From Treponema sp. (GTDB lineage: Bacteria > Spirochaetota > Spirochaetia > Treponematales > Breznakiellaceae), in the NCBI GenBank assembly GCA_009784975.1, contig WQXG01000030.1, forward strand, positions 1 to 38,307: a stretch of 38,307 nt of DNA, in the 5' to 3' direction. The notes under the pieces were generated by a model. That model was not told where the DNA came from and ran no database searches. It saw only the letters and a list, made by a program, of their open reading frames with translations. Of the stretch, positions 1 through 8,189 are shown piece by piece; position 1 is the stretch's first letter; the number at the start of each line of letters is the position of its first letter. The translations under genes and the position numbers were made by a program.

Positions 1-1104
1 ACAAATCAAGTTTTCGAAAATGCAACTACATATACTTGCTTATTATTTCTATCTAAAAATGCCAATAACAATTTTAAATATCAAGAAATAAAATTAGGAG
101 ATAGCATTGCAGACTCGTTAAACTTAAAAAATTTTGATAAAATTGAATCATCAAAACTATCCGGCAAATGGACATTTAATAATTCTGCAAAAGAAATGAT
201 ATTAGATAAAATAAATCAAAAATCAGCTTCATTAGCGACGATAAGCAGAAAAATATTCAAAGGTTCTTCTACAGGGAATGATGATGTTTATTTAGTACAA
301 CTGATTTCCACGCATAAAAAACATTCGGTTGTTTATTCAACAATATTAGATGAAAATATTAAAATCGAGAACGAACTTTTAAAACCTTTTATTTATGGAC
401 AGGATGTAAGGCGTTTTTATGTCAATAATACCGTTAACTATTTAATATTTCCTTATGAAGTTGGAGAAAAAGCAACTTTAATTGATATAAATGATTTAAA
501 ATCCAATTATCCGTTAGCTTTTTCTTATTTTGAAAAAACACGGAAGGTTTTAGTAAAAAGAAAATTGGAATTCAATAATAGTGATTTCTATAAATATTCT
601 GCTGGAAGAAGTCTTTCAGAATATCATCAAAAAAAGATACTTATACCTGATATGCTTGTAGAAAATAGAATTGGAATAGATATTAGTGGTGAGTATTATC
701 ATGGTCCTGCAATACATAGTTTTATTATTAATGAAAAATATAGTTATCTACACTATAATTATATCCTTGCTTTACTTTCTTCAAAAATATTCTGGTTTTT
801 TATATCTAATACAAGCACAGCCTTGAGAGGAAATGCTTATAGATTGACACCTGAATATATTAATCCCTTTCCTATTAAATTGATTGATAACAACAATAAA
901 AAGGAATTACATACATACAATACTCTTGTTTCTCTGGTTGACAAAATGTTAGTGCTAAAGAAAGAAGAAGCTTCTGAGCAGAATGACAAGCTAAAAACGA
1001 TGATTTCAAGGCAGATTGACGGCATTGATAGAGCGATTGATCAGGCGGTGTATGAGTTGTATAATTTAACTGAGGATGAGATTAAGGTTGTGGAGGGGGG
1101 ATGA
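1..1104 (+). CDS. C-terminal part of a type IIG / Eco57I-like adenine DNA methyltransferase (5' end outside window)
   Basis: The frame is open from the first base of the window to TGA at 1102-1104, so the gene starts upstream; the ATG at 196 is internal. About 367 residues are visible. They resemble the TaqI-like C-terminal specificity region of class I N6-adenine methyltransferases: FIYGQDVRRF, a stretch around ILIPDMLVENRIG, the run LLSSKIFWFF, then RLTPEYINPFPI. The tail, with a long polar helix and IDQAVYELYNLTEDE, is typical of the end of type IIG restriction-modification enzymes. The catalytic NPPY and SAM motifs would lie upstream and are not seen, so whether a nuclease domain is present is unknown. 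The AT-rich base use differs from the housekeeping genes to the right and fits a transferred defence block. The next gene begins one base after the stop. Confidence 0.75.
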   Translation, partial: TNQVFENATTYTCLLFLSKNANNNFKYQEIKLGDSIADSLNLKNFDKIESSKLSGKWTFNNSAKEMILDKINQKSASLATISRKIFKGSSTGNDDVYLVQLISTHKKHSVVYSTILDENIKIENELLKPFIYGQDVRRFYVNNTVNYLIFPYEVGEKATLIDINDLKSNYPLAFSYFEKTRKVLVKRKLEFNNSDFYKYSAGRSLSEYHQKKILIPDMLVENRIGIDISGEYYHGPAIHSFIINEKYSYLHYNYILALLSSKIFWFFISNTSTALRGNAYRLTPEYINPFPIKLIDNNNKKELHTYNTLVSLVDKMLVLKKEEASEQNDKLKTMISRQIDGIDRAIDQAVYELYNLTEDEIKVVEGG

Positions 1105-1105
1105 G

Positions 1106-2242
1106 GTGGCAAAAGATATAAATCAAGACAAATTTACAGATGAAACGCAGCTTAAACTTCAAATATTTGCAGAATGCTTTCGAGAATGGATCCCTGTATT
1201 TATCCATGACTTATATACAAAAGGCGTATTTATTTTTGATTTTTTTGCAGGAACTGGAAAAGATCCAGATGGAAATTATGGCTCTCCGCTTATATTGTTA
1301 AATGAAGCAAAAGGGGAAAATTGCAAATACTGTAATGTTGTAAAAAAGAATAATAAAAAAATATATTTTGTATTCAATGAAAAGATTGAAAGCAAGCAAA
1401 ATGAATTAAAACAAAATATCGAAGAATATCTAGAAACATGTAAAAAACAAAATAATTGTGGAGAAAATTGTATCTACCAATATAGATGTGATCAAAAAGA
1501 ATTTAAAGATGCACTGCAAGATGAATTATTAGAAAAATATTTACACGAAAAAGATTATGCTAAATTTGCATTGTTGGATCAATATGGATTTAGTCAAGTC
1601 GACGAACAAGTGTTTTCAAAATTGATATCGTCTCCAAAAACAGATTTCATTTTTTTTATTTCATCATCTTTTATCAATCGTTTTAAAGAATTACCGCAAA
1701 CAAAACGTTATATTGATACAAACAAAATACAATTTGATGAAGAAAGACCTATGGATTGTCATAGACTAATTACAGATTATTATCGAAACCTTATTCCAGA
1801 AGATAAAGAATACTATCTTCATCATTTTACAATTAAAAAAGGTGCGAATTATTGGGGATTAATATTTGGTACAAGCCATTCGTTTGGTATGGAAAAGTTT
1901 TTAAGAGTATGCTGGAATAACGATCCTTTATCTGGTGAATCAAATTTTAATATAAATAATGATTATTCGGAAGATTCTCTTTTTTATGATAAAAACAATA
2001 CTGTAAAAAAACAGAGTATTAAGAACGAAATAAAAGATAAGATACTATCCAGTGAAATTACTGATAATATAACTGGATTTAAGTTTACATTAAAGAATGG
2101 ATGTTTACCAGAATTATTTACTGAAGTCGTCAAAGAATTAGAAAAAGAAAATATTATTAAAAGAACAGGAGAATTAAATTATTCATCTACTCAAATTCAT
2201 AGAGTTGATAAATATGATATTTCTTTAGTAGGTAAAATATGA
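1106..2242 (+). CDS. tcmP: Three-Cys-motif partner protein, TcmP-like
   Basis: I place the start at GTG 1106, one base after the upstream stop, because the purine run GGAGGGGGG at 1092-1100 is then correctly spaced. The ATG at 1076 lies inside the previous gene. The 378-residue product has DFFAGTG at residues 45-51, like motif I of Rossmann SAM methyltransferases, and LLDQYGF at 156-162 where such enzymes carry motif IV. Between them is a cysteine-rich insert (C73, C76, C112, C118, C122, C128) that could bind metal. From memory this matches the TcmP family, which is named for co-occurring with a Gp37/Gp68-family protein carrying three cysteines. That partner is exactly the next gene, overlapping by ATGA at 2239-2242. 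The biochemical role is unknown; the link to defence is inferred from the neighbouring methyltransferase. Confidence 0.75.
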   Translation: MAKDINQDKFTDETQLKLQIFAECFREWIPVFIHDLYTKGVFIFDFFAGTGKDPDGNYGSPLILLNEAKGENCKYCNVVKKNNKKIYFVFNEKIESKQNELKQNIEEYLETCKKQNNCGENCIYQYRCDQKEFKDALQDELLEKYLHEKDYAKFALLDQYGFSQVDEQVFSKLISSPKTDFIFFISSSFINRFKELPQTKRYIDTNKIQFDEERPMDCHRLITDYYRNLIPEDKEYYLHHFTIKKGANYWGLIFGTSHSFGMEKFLRVCWNNDPLSGESNFNINNDYSEDSLFYDKNNTVKKQSIKNEIKDKILSSEITDNITGFKFTLKNGCLPELFTEVVKELEKENIIKRTGELNYSSTQIHRVDKYDISLVGKI

Positions 2243-3012
2243 AAACAACAAAAATTGAATGGACAGATAGAACATGGAATCCGATTACAGGATGTTCAAA
2301 AATATCATCTGGTTGTGCAAATTGTTATGCAGAGATAATGGCACGCAGATTAAAAGCAATGGGACAAAAAAAATATAAAGATGGTTTTACCCTAACTTTG
2401 CATGAAGAATGCCTTGATGAACCACTTACATGGCAAAAACCTCATACTGTATTTGTATGTTCAATGAGTGATATTTTTCACAAAGATGTTCCTATATCAT
2501 TTATTAATAAAATAATGAAAACCATCAAAGCAACACCTTATCATCGATATCAATTACTTACAAAAAGAAGTGAACGTATGCTTGAATATTTTAAAACTCA
2601 TGATATACCCCAAAACGTTTGGTTAGGTGTAACAGTAGAAGCAAAGGAATACAAAAAACGGATAGATGATTTACGTCTATTAAAAAATGCTTCCATTAGG
2701 TTTTTATCTTTCGAGCCATTATTAGGAGATTTAGAAGAATTAAATTTAACAAATATAGATTGGGTTATTGTTGGTGGCGAAAGTGGTGTAAGTGGAAGAC
2801 AAATGAAAAAAGAGTGGATATTAAATATAAAACAACAATGTGAAGAGCAAAACGCATCATTTTTCTTTAAACAGTGGGGAACATGGGGAAGTGATGGAAA
2901 GAAAAGAAACAAACAAGCCAATGGTAAAAAGTTAGATGGAAAAATAATACAAAATATCCCAGAATTTGAAACGTCTATTTCTATTCCACAAGGTTCACTT
3001 GTTTATGTTTAG
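2239..3012 (+). CDS. Phage Gp37/Gp68-family (DUF5131) protein with three-Cys motif
   Basis: This is a 257-residue protein. Near its start it has WNPITGC followed by GCANCYA, giving C19-x6-C26-x2-C29, which recalls but does not equal the CxxxCxxC motif of radical SAM enzymes. Further marks of the family are FVCSMSDIFH, YQLLTKRSERM, NVWLGVTVE, FLSFEPLLG, WVIVGGESG and FFKQWGTWG. The family is common in phages and accessory regions. It overlaps the TcmP-like gene by 4 nt, so the two are probably translationally coupled and act together. The reaction is not known to me; a radical-SAM-type modification is only an inference from the cysteines. It is followed by a repeat-rich spacer with no clear terminator. 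Confidence 0.85.
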   Translation: MKTTKIEWTDRTWNPITGCSKISSGCANCYAEIMARRLKAMGQKKYKDGFTLTLHEECLDEPLTWQKPHTVFVCSMSDIFHKDVPISFINKIMKTIKATPYHRYQLLTKRSERMLEYFKTHDIPQNVWLGVTVEAKEYKKRIDDLRLLKNASIRFLSFEPLLGDLEELNLTNIDWVIVGGESGVSGRQMKKEWILNIKQQCEEQNASFFFKQWGTWGSDGKKRNKQANGKKLDGKIIQNIPEFETSISIPQGSLVYV

Positions 3013-3024
3013 TCTTCCTTCCTC

Positions 3025-3058
3025 CTCTGCGATCTCTGCGTCTCCGCGTCTCTGCGAG
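3025..3058 (+). repeat. Tandem CTCTGCG-type intergenic string
   Basis: About four imperfect 8-9 nt units stand in a row (CTCTGCGAT, CTCTGCGT, CTCCGCGT, CTCTGCGAG). I recall similar strings scattered between genes in many unrelated bacterial genomes, often near accessory genes. It begins 12 nt after the Gp37/Gp68-like stop codon. Its GC content contrasts with the AT-rich surroundings. Confidence 0.6.
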
Positions 3059-3082
3059 AAAATTTAACCAAGGAATCCACCA

Positions 3083-3136
3083 ATGACTGACACCCAATTC
3101 AAAGCAACACTGGAAATGCTAATACCCCTAAGGTAG
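3083..3136 (+). CDS. Orphan 17-codon ORF, possible 5' remnant of a lost gene
   Basis: The reading frame ATG ACT GAC ACC CAA encodes MTDTQFKATLEMLIPLR and ends at TAG 3134-3136. It has a purine-rich AAGGAA upstream at 3070-3075, so it could be translated. The opening MTDTQFKATL resembles the first residues I associate with some restriction-modification methylase subunits, so it may be the stump of a deleted gene. It could equally be a leader peptide or chance. It ends 8 nt before the DUF2442 gene. Confidence 0.3.
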   Translation: MTDTQFKATLEMLIPLR

Positions 3137-3144
3137 GTAAAACC

Positions 3145-3432
3145 ATGTACGAAAAAAACGGCATTATATATTCCGACAATCCAACACCATTAATTACGGT
3201 CAAGCAAGTGTATCCTCAGGATAATTACATACTTCGTTTGCGTTTTTCTAATGGTGAAGAAAAGAAAGTAGATATATCTTCATTTTTTAATGAGAAAGTA
3301 TTTAAATCCTTGCAAGATATTAACTTGTTCAAAAGTGTTTACATTGACTACGGTACTGTTGTCTGGCGAGATGGAACGATAGACATTGCGCCTGAGTATT
3401 TGTATGAAATAGGGGTTCCAATAACTAGTTAA
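3145..3432 (+). CDS. DUF2442 domain protein
   Basis: A 95-residue protein with the pattern of DUF2442: an N-terminal strand around ITVKQVYPQDNYILRLRF, then GEEKKVDISSFF, then WRDGTIDIAPEYLYE close to the end. The start is ATG 3145, preceded by AAGGTAGG at 3129-3136. Members are often paired with DUF4160 in modules that resemble toxin-antitoxin pairs. No DUF4160 gene is present here, so this copy is solitary. It lies at the right edge of the AT-rich accessory block. Function unknown. Confidence 0.75.
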   Translation: MYEKNGIIYSDNPTPLITVKQVYPQDNYILRLRFSNGEEKKVDISSFFNEKVFKSLQDINLFKSVYIDYGTVVWRDGTIDIAPEYLYEIGVPITS

Positions 3433-3463
3433 AATAATGGGAAAAATCGCAGGCAACTGACCC

Positions 3464-3492
3464 TTGACGCAACCCCCTCATTTTAATAATCT
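3464..3492 (+). promoter_or_regulatory. Predicted sigma-70 promoter of the PBP1A gene, leaderless geometry
   Basis: TTGACG at 3464-3469, a 17-nt spacer, then TAATCT at 3487-3492. The -35 is strong and the -10 weak (3 of 6). The -10 ends 8 nt before ATG 3501, and no Shine-Dalgarno sequence is present. Confidence 0.4.
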
Positions 3493-3500
3493 ACCTATAT

Positions 3501-6176
3501 ATGGGAAAATTTGCGGGTAGAAGCATTATTTCTTCGCTTGTTGTCAGATTAATTGCCGCTTTTACGATAATTCTTGTGATAGTTATAGGCGTTGGGCTTG
3601 GACTCTCTCTTGCCTTGACCGCAAATACCAAAAATAATGAGAATTTTACCGAATTTGCGCCTGCGCTTCCTACCAAACTTTTGGATATTAACGGGACGCT
3701 TATTACCGAATTTGCATCTGACGAAAAAAGGGAGCTGGTTTCGCTAAGCGAGCTGCCCAGGCATTTGATTCATGCCGTTCTTGCGAGAGAAGATCCGGAT
3801 TTTTACAATCACCGCGGATTCAGCATCAGGGCAATTTTGCGCGCTGTTATGGGACAGGTGCTTCGGAAAGGCTGGGGCGGCGGGTCTACAATTACCCAGC
3901 AGGTAGCGGGAACATTGTATTGCGACAGAAACGAACGTACCATAAAACGTAAAATCAGGGAACTATGGTGGGCTTTTCAGATAGAACGCCGTTATACCAA
4001 AAACGAAATCCTGGAAATATATCTGAATTATATGCCTATGGGACCCGGTACTTACGGAGTTGAAACAGCCAGCAAATATTTCTTTGAACGCAGCGCAAGG
4101 GATGTCACTCTGGCGGAGGCGGCGGTTTTGGCGGTTCTGCTTTCCGGTCCAAACCGTTTTGATCCTATCAGAAACCCAAGCCTTGCCATGAACCGGCAGC
4201 ATTTTGTTCTGGAGCGAATGATTCAATTCGGCTATGCCGACAAAGACGAAGCCGAAGCTTCATACAATGAATTCTGGGAAAACTTTGACTGGACAAAACC
4301 TGCCCTGTCTGCATATCTGACCCGTGAAGACAAAGCGCCGTGGTTCAGCGAATATGTACGCCGCGAACTTGATGCGCTGATGTACGGCACAATGGATTAT
4401 TACCGCGATGGTTATATTGTGCATACCACTTTAAATCTTGAACATCAGCAGGCAGCGGAAAGATATATGGCGGAAGGTTTGGAAAGAGCAAACAGGGAAT
4501 ATGCCGCGTTAAGCAGAAGAAGCAATTTTTTCGGCGAACGGACATATATGCCCATTGTCGATTTGCTGACATTGGCTTTTGATGTTACAGAGATTCGCAC
4601 CGTATCATCATCGCAGAATGAAAACAGGGCTCTTTCCCGGTACACAAGAACAATCAATCCTATCGTAGATATGGCTGCTTTGGTTTTTGGTATTTCTGAA
4701 TTAAAAGATATAACAACTCCCGGTTATACAAGGCTAAGGGAAAATACTCAGCAGAATGTTGTAGAAGGCGCGCTTGTCTCAATAGAAAATGAAACCGGAT
4801 ATATTACTGCCATTGTAGGCGGATCAAAATATGATGAATCAAATCAATTGATCCGCGCAAGTCAGGCGAATGTTCAGACAGGGTCTGCATTTAAACCATT
4901 GTATTATTCTGCGGCATTGGACACCAGGAGATTTACAGCAGGAACCATGATTAATGATATGCCGATTGTCTTCTACAATGAAGATAACACTCCCTATGTT
5001 CCGGAAAATTATGCGGGAGCCTGGAGAGGTTCCATCCTTCTGTATAATGCGCTCTCTTTGTCACTTAATATTCCGTCTATCACAATACTGGAAACCATAG
5101 GTTTTAATGCCGCAATCGACAGGTCTGCCGCGCTTTTGGGTTATACAGATGAAGCTGCAATCCGCCGTCTTTTCCCGCGGGTTTACCCGCTTGCATTGGG
5201 CATAACATCAACTTCTCCTATACGTATGGCAAGAGCATTTGCTGTTTTCGGCAATGAGGGACGGGATGTTACTCCAATTGCCATTCGTACAGTAGAAGAT
5301 CGTAACGGCAAAATTGTTTTTGATATCGAAAGAGATGTGCGGCAAAGACAACAGCGGATGGGCAGCAGGAATCAGGTTATCAGCCCTCAGAATGCCTTTA
5401 TCATGACAAAGATAATGGAGTTTGCCGGAGTATCCGGAACGCTTATGGGCGGCGTACGTGAAAGATTTACTTTCAGGAGCGATGACGGCAGAACATACAG
5501 GATACCTGTAGCCGGTAAAACCGGAACAACTCAAAACTGGACAGATGCCTGGACGGTGGGATACACACCTTACTATACCACGGCTGTTTGGTTTGGTTTT
5601 GACAGACTTGGCAATTCATTGGGTGTTTCGCAAACAGGCGCACAGCTTGCGGCTCCCGTTTGGGGCGATGTAATGCGGGAAATACACCGCGGATTACCGC
5701 AGAGAAATTTTCAAAGACCAGCCGGCGTTATTGATGTTACTGTCTGCAGAAGATCCGGGCGCTTAAGAACAGAATTTTGCAATGAAGGTGAGGTAACGCT
5801 TCCGTTCATGGAAGGAACATTATCTTCCGCGCGCTGTGATATTCACAGAGACCCTGCGTCTCATTCAAGGCCTCCAATATCGCCGGTAGGCGTTGTAGAT
5901 GATGAATTATGGAATTTGCTTCCGCCGCTTCCTACATTGCCGTTGGATCTGTTTCCGGAAATTCAGGAAACTCCCAGGGGAGGAGGAGGAAACAGAACGC
6001 CTGCTGCAAGTACCAGAGGACAATCATCTGCTTCACTGTCAGATAATCCGTTCCTGGATGACGAAGTACCAGGCACTCCGCCGGATAATCCCAGAACACG
6101 CGAGCCTGCAGTTCTTCCAGGGGGCACCAGAGATGATGATGACGAAGATTTGCCGTCATGGAATCCGCTGGATTAA
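3501..6176 (+). CDS. mrcA: Class A penicillin-binding protein 1A (glycosyltransferase/transpeptidase)
   Basis: This 891-residue bifunctional peptidoglycan synthase polymerises lipid II and cross-links the strands at the outer face of the inner membrane. One N-terminal TM helix spans about residues 15-40. The GT51 domain shows EDPDFYNHRG at 97-106 with catalytic Glu97, GGSTITQQ at 127-134, and a helix beginning KRKIRELWW near 149. The transpeptidase domain shows SAFK at 462-465 (active Ser462), SLN at 521-523 and KTGT at 673-676. The insert at about 330-415 between the domains is long. The C-terminal tail after residue 820 is proline-rich and ends in a run of aspartates. No SD precedes the ATG. 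It ends 2 nt from the convergent exonuclease gene, with no room for a terminator between them. Confidence 0.93.
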   Translation: MGKFAGRSIISSLVVRLIAAFTIILVIVIGVGLGLSLALTANTKNNENFTEFAPALPTKLLDINGTLITEFASDEKRELVSLSELPRHLIHAVLAREDPDFYNHRGFSIRAILRAVMGQVLRKGWGGGSTITQQVAGTLYCDRNERTIKRKIRELWWAFQIERRYTKNEILEIYLNYMPMGPGTYGVETASKYFFERSARDVTLAEAAVLAVLLSGPNRFDPIRNPSLAMNRQHFVLERMIQFGYADKDEAEASYNEFWENFDWTKPALSAYLTREDKAPWFSEYVRRELDALMYGTMDYYRDGYIVHTTLNLEHQQAAERYMAEGLERANREYAALSRRSNFFGERTYMPIVDLLTLAFDVTEIRTVSSSQNENRALSRYTRTINPIVDMAALVFGISELKDITTPGYTRLRENTQQNVVEGALVSIENETGYITAIVGGSKYDESNQLIRASQANVQTGSAFKPLYYSAALDTRRFTAGTMINDMPIVFYNEDNTPYVPENYAGAWRGSILLYNALSLSLNIPSITILETIGFNAAIDRSAALLGYTDEAAIRRLFPRVYPLALGITSTSPIRMARAFAVFGNEGRDVTPIAIRTVEDRNGKIVFDIERDVRQRQQRMGSRNQVISPQNAFIMTKIMEFAGVSGTLMGGVRERFTFRSDDGRTYRIPVAGKTGTTQNWTDAWTVGYTPYYTTAVWFGFDRLGNSLGVSQTGAQLAAPVWGDVMREIHRGLPQRNFQRPAGVIDVTVCRRSGRLRTEFCNEGEVTLPFMEGTLSSARCDIHRDPASHSRPPISPVGVVDDELWNLLPPLPTLPLDLFPEIQETPRGGGGNRTPAASTRGQSSASLSDNPFLDDEVPGTPPDNPRTREPAVLPGGTRDDDDEDLPSWNPLD

Positions 6177-6178
6177 TT

Positions 6179-8128
6179 TTACTTTTCTGTTTTCTGCATA
6201 AAAATTGCTTCCCCGCGGGGAATATTTACGGATTTTAACTGCAATTTTACATTTTCATTCGGTATAACATTTTTTTGCAATGCTACCTGTGTTTCAAGAG
6301 CAAGAGCGGGAATTATTACCTGCATCCGGTTTCCCTTGTTTTCAAGAGCGACAGCATCCCACACAGAATCTTTTTTATTGGCAAGATAAACCATTAGCCA
6401 GTGGTTTTCTGAAGCGCGTTCCGCCTGAACAGCGGCGGCTGCTGCCGCTTCACAAAAACCCAGCCGCGCAGAAACTTCGTCTATGCTTAACGGCGCCTGT
6501 GGGGTGCCCCCAAGCGATCGCCCCGTGCGCAAAAAAGCGCGTATCTGAAGATGAGCCAGAAGATCTGTATAACGGCGAAGCGGACTTGTAACCTGCGAGT
6601 AAACATCAAGACCAAGCCCCTGATGAAAACCTGGTTTTGCCGAAAGAATACGCGGTCTCATACAACGGCGCAGCTGCCATGAACCTGCCAGCCCTTCAAA
6701 ATTTTGTTTGTTCGTTTCCGGCATTTCCACTTCCTGGCTGATGTAAGGAAAAGCAATATTTTTGGAAGCTGCCCATATTCCCGCGCCTTCGCCGGCAATC
6801 AGCATACATTCCCTAACCAAAGAAACCGAACGGTAGTTTACAATGGGCTCTATCTCAACATTCCCATCGCTGACTTTAATATGAACATCCGGCAGCTCAA
6901 TATTCACTGCTCCCTGATTAATACGCCGCCTGTAAATCTTCTGTGATAATTCATAAAGCGCGCGCAAAGAATTATTACTGCCTATTTCCGCATCTGCGTC
7001 TTCATAAGTAATGCGCTGCACCTTTACAACCGAAGGAAAAATTTCCGTATCAATTACAGATGCGCTTTCATCAATTGTCATTTTAAATGTGAGCGCCAAA
7101 GATTTCTCTGAAAGCCCAAGCGCAAACATTGGCAGAGAATCTTCGGCTAACATCCGCACAGCGCCTTCCGGAAGATAAAGGGTAGCGCCTCTGTCTCTGG
7201 CTTCTTTTTCTGCGGGGCTGTCAAAAGTAATGGAAGAGGCAGGGTCTGCAACATGAACATAAAGGTTATACAGGGTTTTGCCGCTTTTTTCGCAGATTGT
7301 GTTTTCCAAAGATACAGCATCATCAGGATCATTGCTCCATGCGTTGTCGATAGCGAATGCTGCAAGATAACAAAGGTCGCGCCGTTCTTCCTGCTCCGGC
7401 GCATCGGGGCAAATGTGTGCGCTGACCGGCGAAAGACCAAAGCGGCTGGGGTGAGGATTAACTGTTTCTGCCCAGAAACCGGTTTTAAGAAGGAGTGAAT
7501 GCGCCTCTTCCGGAGTTTCGCCAAGACCCAATTCTTTCATGGTGCGGCTTTTTGCAGATTTGCCGTAAGCAAGCGCTTCAACATCCTGCATAAAACGCGC
7601 GTAAACAGGATCTGTAAACAAGCTGCTGATATTATTGGGTTTCTTTAAACATGCTTTTATTTGTTCCAAAAATTGAGCGCGCTCGCCTGTTTCGCGCATT
7701 TTTTCATTTCGCTTTGTTTCTTCCGCTTCAACCTCGTTTACGGGACGCGGCAGAATTTCTGCAATGGAACCGGTAAAATAAAGACCGTCCCGCAATATTA
7801 AATATACGGAATAAGCTGCAGCAGGCGTGAATTCGCTGAAAATAAGCGCAGCCAGCTCTTTTAAAGAAAGATCGGGGGACCCCCGCGCGCAATCATCGGA
7901 CAACAGCTCCCAAACTTCCCGTACTGCTGCTTCAGAAATATGACATTCAATCTGATTAAAATCCTTTACAGGACCAACATGGATAAGCTCAATATCTTTT
8001 TCCCGGACTTTGATATGTCCGCTATTTTGAAGAGAAATGGTAATTTTTCCGTCTGCACAGTCTTTTACAAGCGCAGGTTTACCCTTGTAAATAACAAGCG
8101 CATTTGCCGGCACCGGATCGTTTATCAT
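6179..8128 (-). CDS. RNase II / RNB-domain 3'-5' exoribonuclease
   Basis: This 649-residue protein has the RNB catalytic domain. NDPDDAVSLE near residue 265 carries the Mg-binding aspartates, VHVADPAS follows, and SQVTSPLRRYTDLLAH near 516 is the family's C-terminal RNB signature. The N-terminal 250 residues, beginning with a small beta-rich segment (VIYKGKPALVKD), replace classical cold-shock domains, and a short C-terminal part stands where an S1 domain would be. It should degrade single-stranded RNA processively in the cytoplasm. RNase R is usually longer, so an RNase II-type or VacB-like name fits better. The start ATG has no SD and lies 6 nt after a perfect TATAAT. It is convergent with PBP1A. 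Confidence 0.88.
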   Translation of the reverse strand: MINDPVPANALVIYKGKPALVKDCADGKITISLQNSGHIKVREKDIELIHVGPVKDFNQIECHISEAAVREVWELLSDDCARGSPDLSLKELAALIFSEFTPAAAYSVYLILRDGLYFTGSIAEILPRPVNEVEAEETKRNEKMRETGERAQFLEQIKACLKKPNNISSLFTDPVYARFMQDVEALAYGKSAKSRTMKELGLGETPEEAHSLLLKTGFWAETVNPHPSRFGLSPVSAHICPDAPEQEERRDLCYLAAFAIDNAWSNDPDDAVSLENTICEKSGKTLYNLYVHVADPASSITFDSPAEKEARDRGATLYLPEGAVRMLAEDSLPMFALGLSEKSLALTFKMTIDESASVIDTEIFPSVVKVQRITYEDADAEIGSNNSLRALYELSQKIYRRRINQGAVNIELPDVHIKVSDGNVEIEPIVNYRSVSLVRECMLIAGEGAGIWAASKNIAFPYISQEVEMPETNKQNFEGLAGSWQLRRCMRPRILSAKPGFHQGLGLDVYSQVTSPLRRYTDLLAHLQIRAFLRTGRSLGGTPQAPLSIDEVSARLGFCEAAAAAAVQAERASENHWLMVYLANKKDSVWDAVALENKGNRMQVIIPALALETQVALQKNVIPNENVKLQLKSVNIPRGEAIFMQKTEK

Positions 8129-8134
8129 TTTTTA

Positions 8135-8140
8135 ATTATA
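8135..8140 (-). promoter_or_regulatory. Perfect -10 hexamer just upstream of the RNB exonuclease
   Basis: Read on the minus strand, TATAAT at 8140-8135 lies 6 nt before ATG 8128. No good -35 was found at 16-18 nt. The area is very AT-rich, so chance is possible. Confidence 0.35.
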
Positions 8141-8189
8141 ATTAACTATTATAATATTTGATAGTCCTGTGCTAAAGCGCAAACTCGGT

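Noticed and set aside
196-1104. Treating ATG 196 as the start of the methyltransferase gene.
   Set aside because: The frame is open without a stop to base 1 and the family is longer, so the gene is cut by the window.
6517-6524. GCGATCGC octamers (also near 33255), as in cyanobacterial HIP1.
   Set aside because: Only isolated copies were noticed, both in coding DNA; no over-representation can be claimed.
6499-7880. GGGG-N-CCCC palindromes near 6499 and 7872 and again at 10357, possibly a repeat family.
   Set aside because: The two on the left lie within an intact coding sequence, and the matches are too short to distinguish from codon effects.
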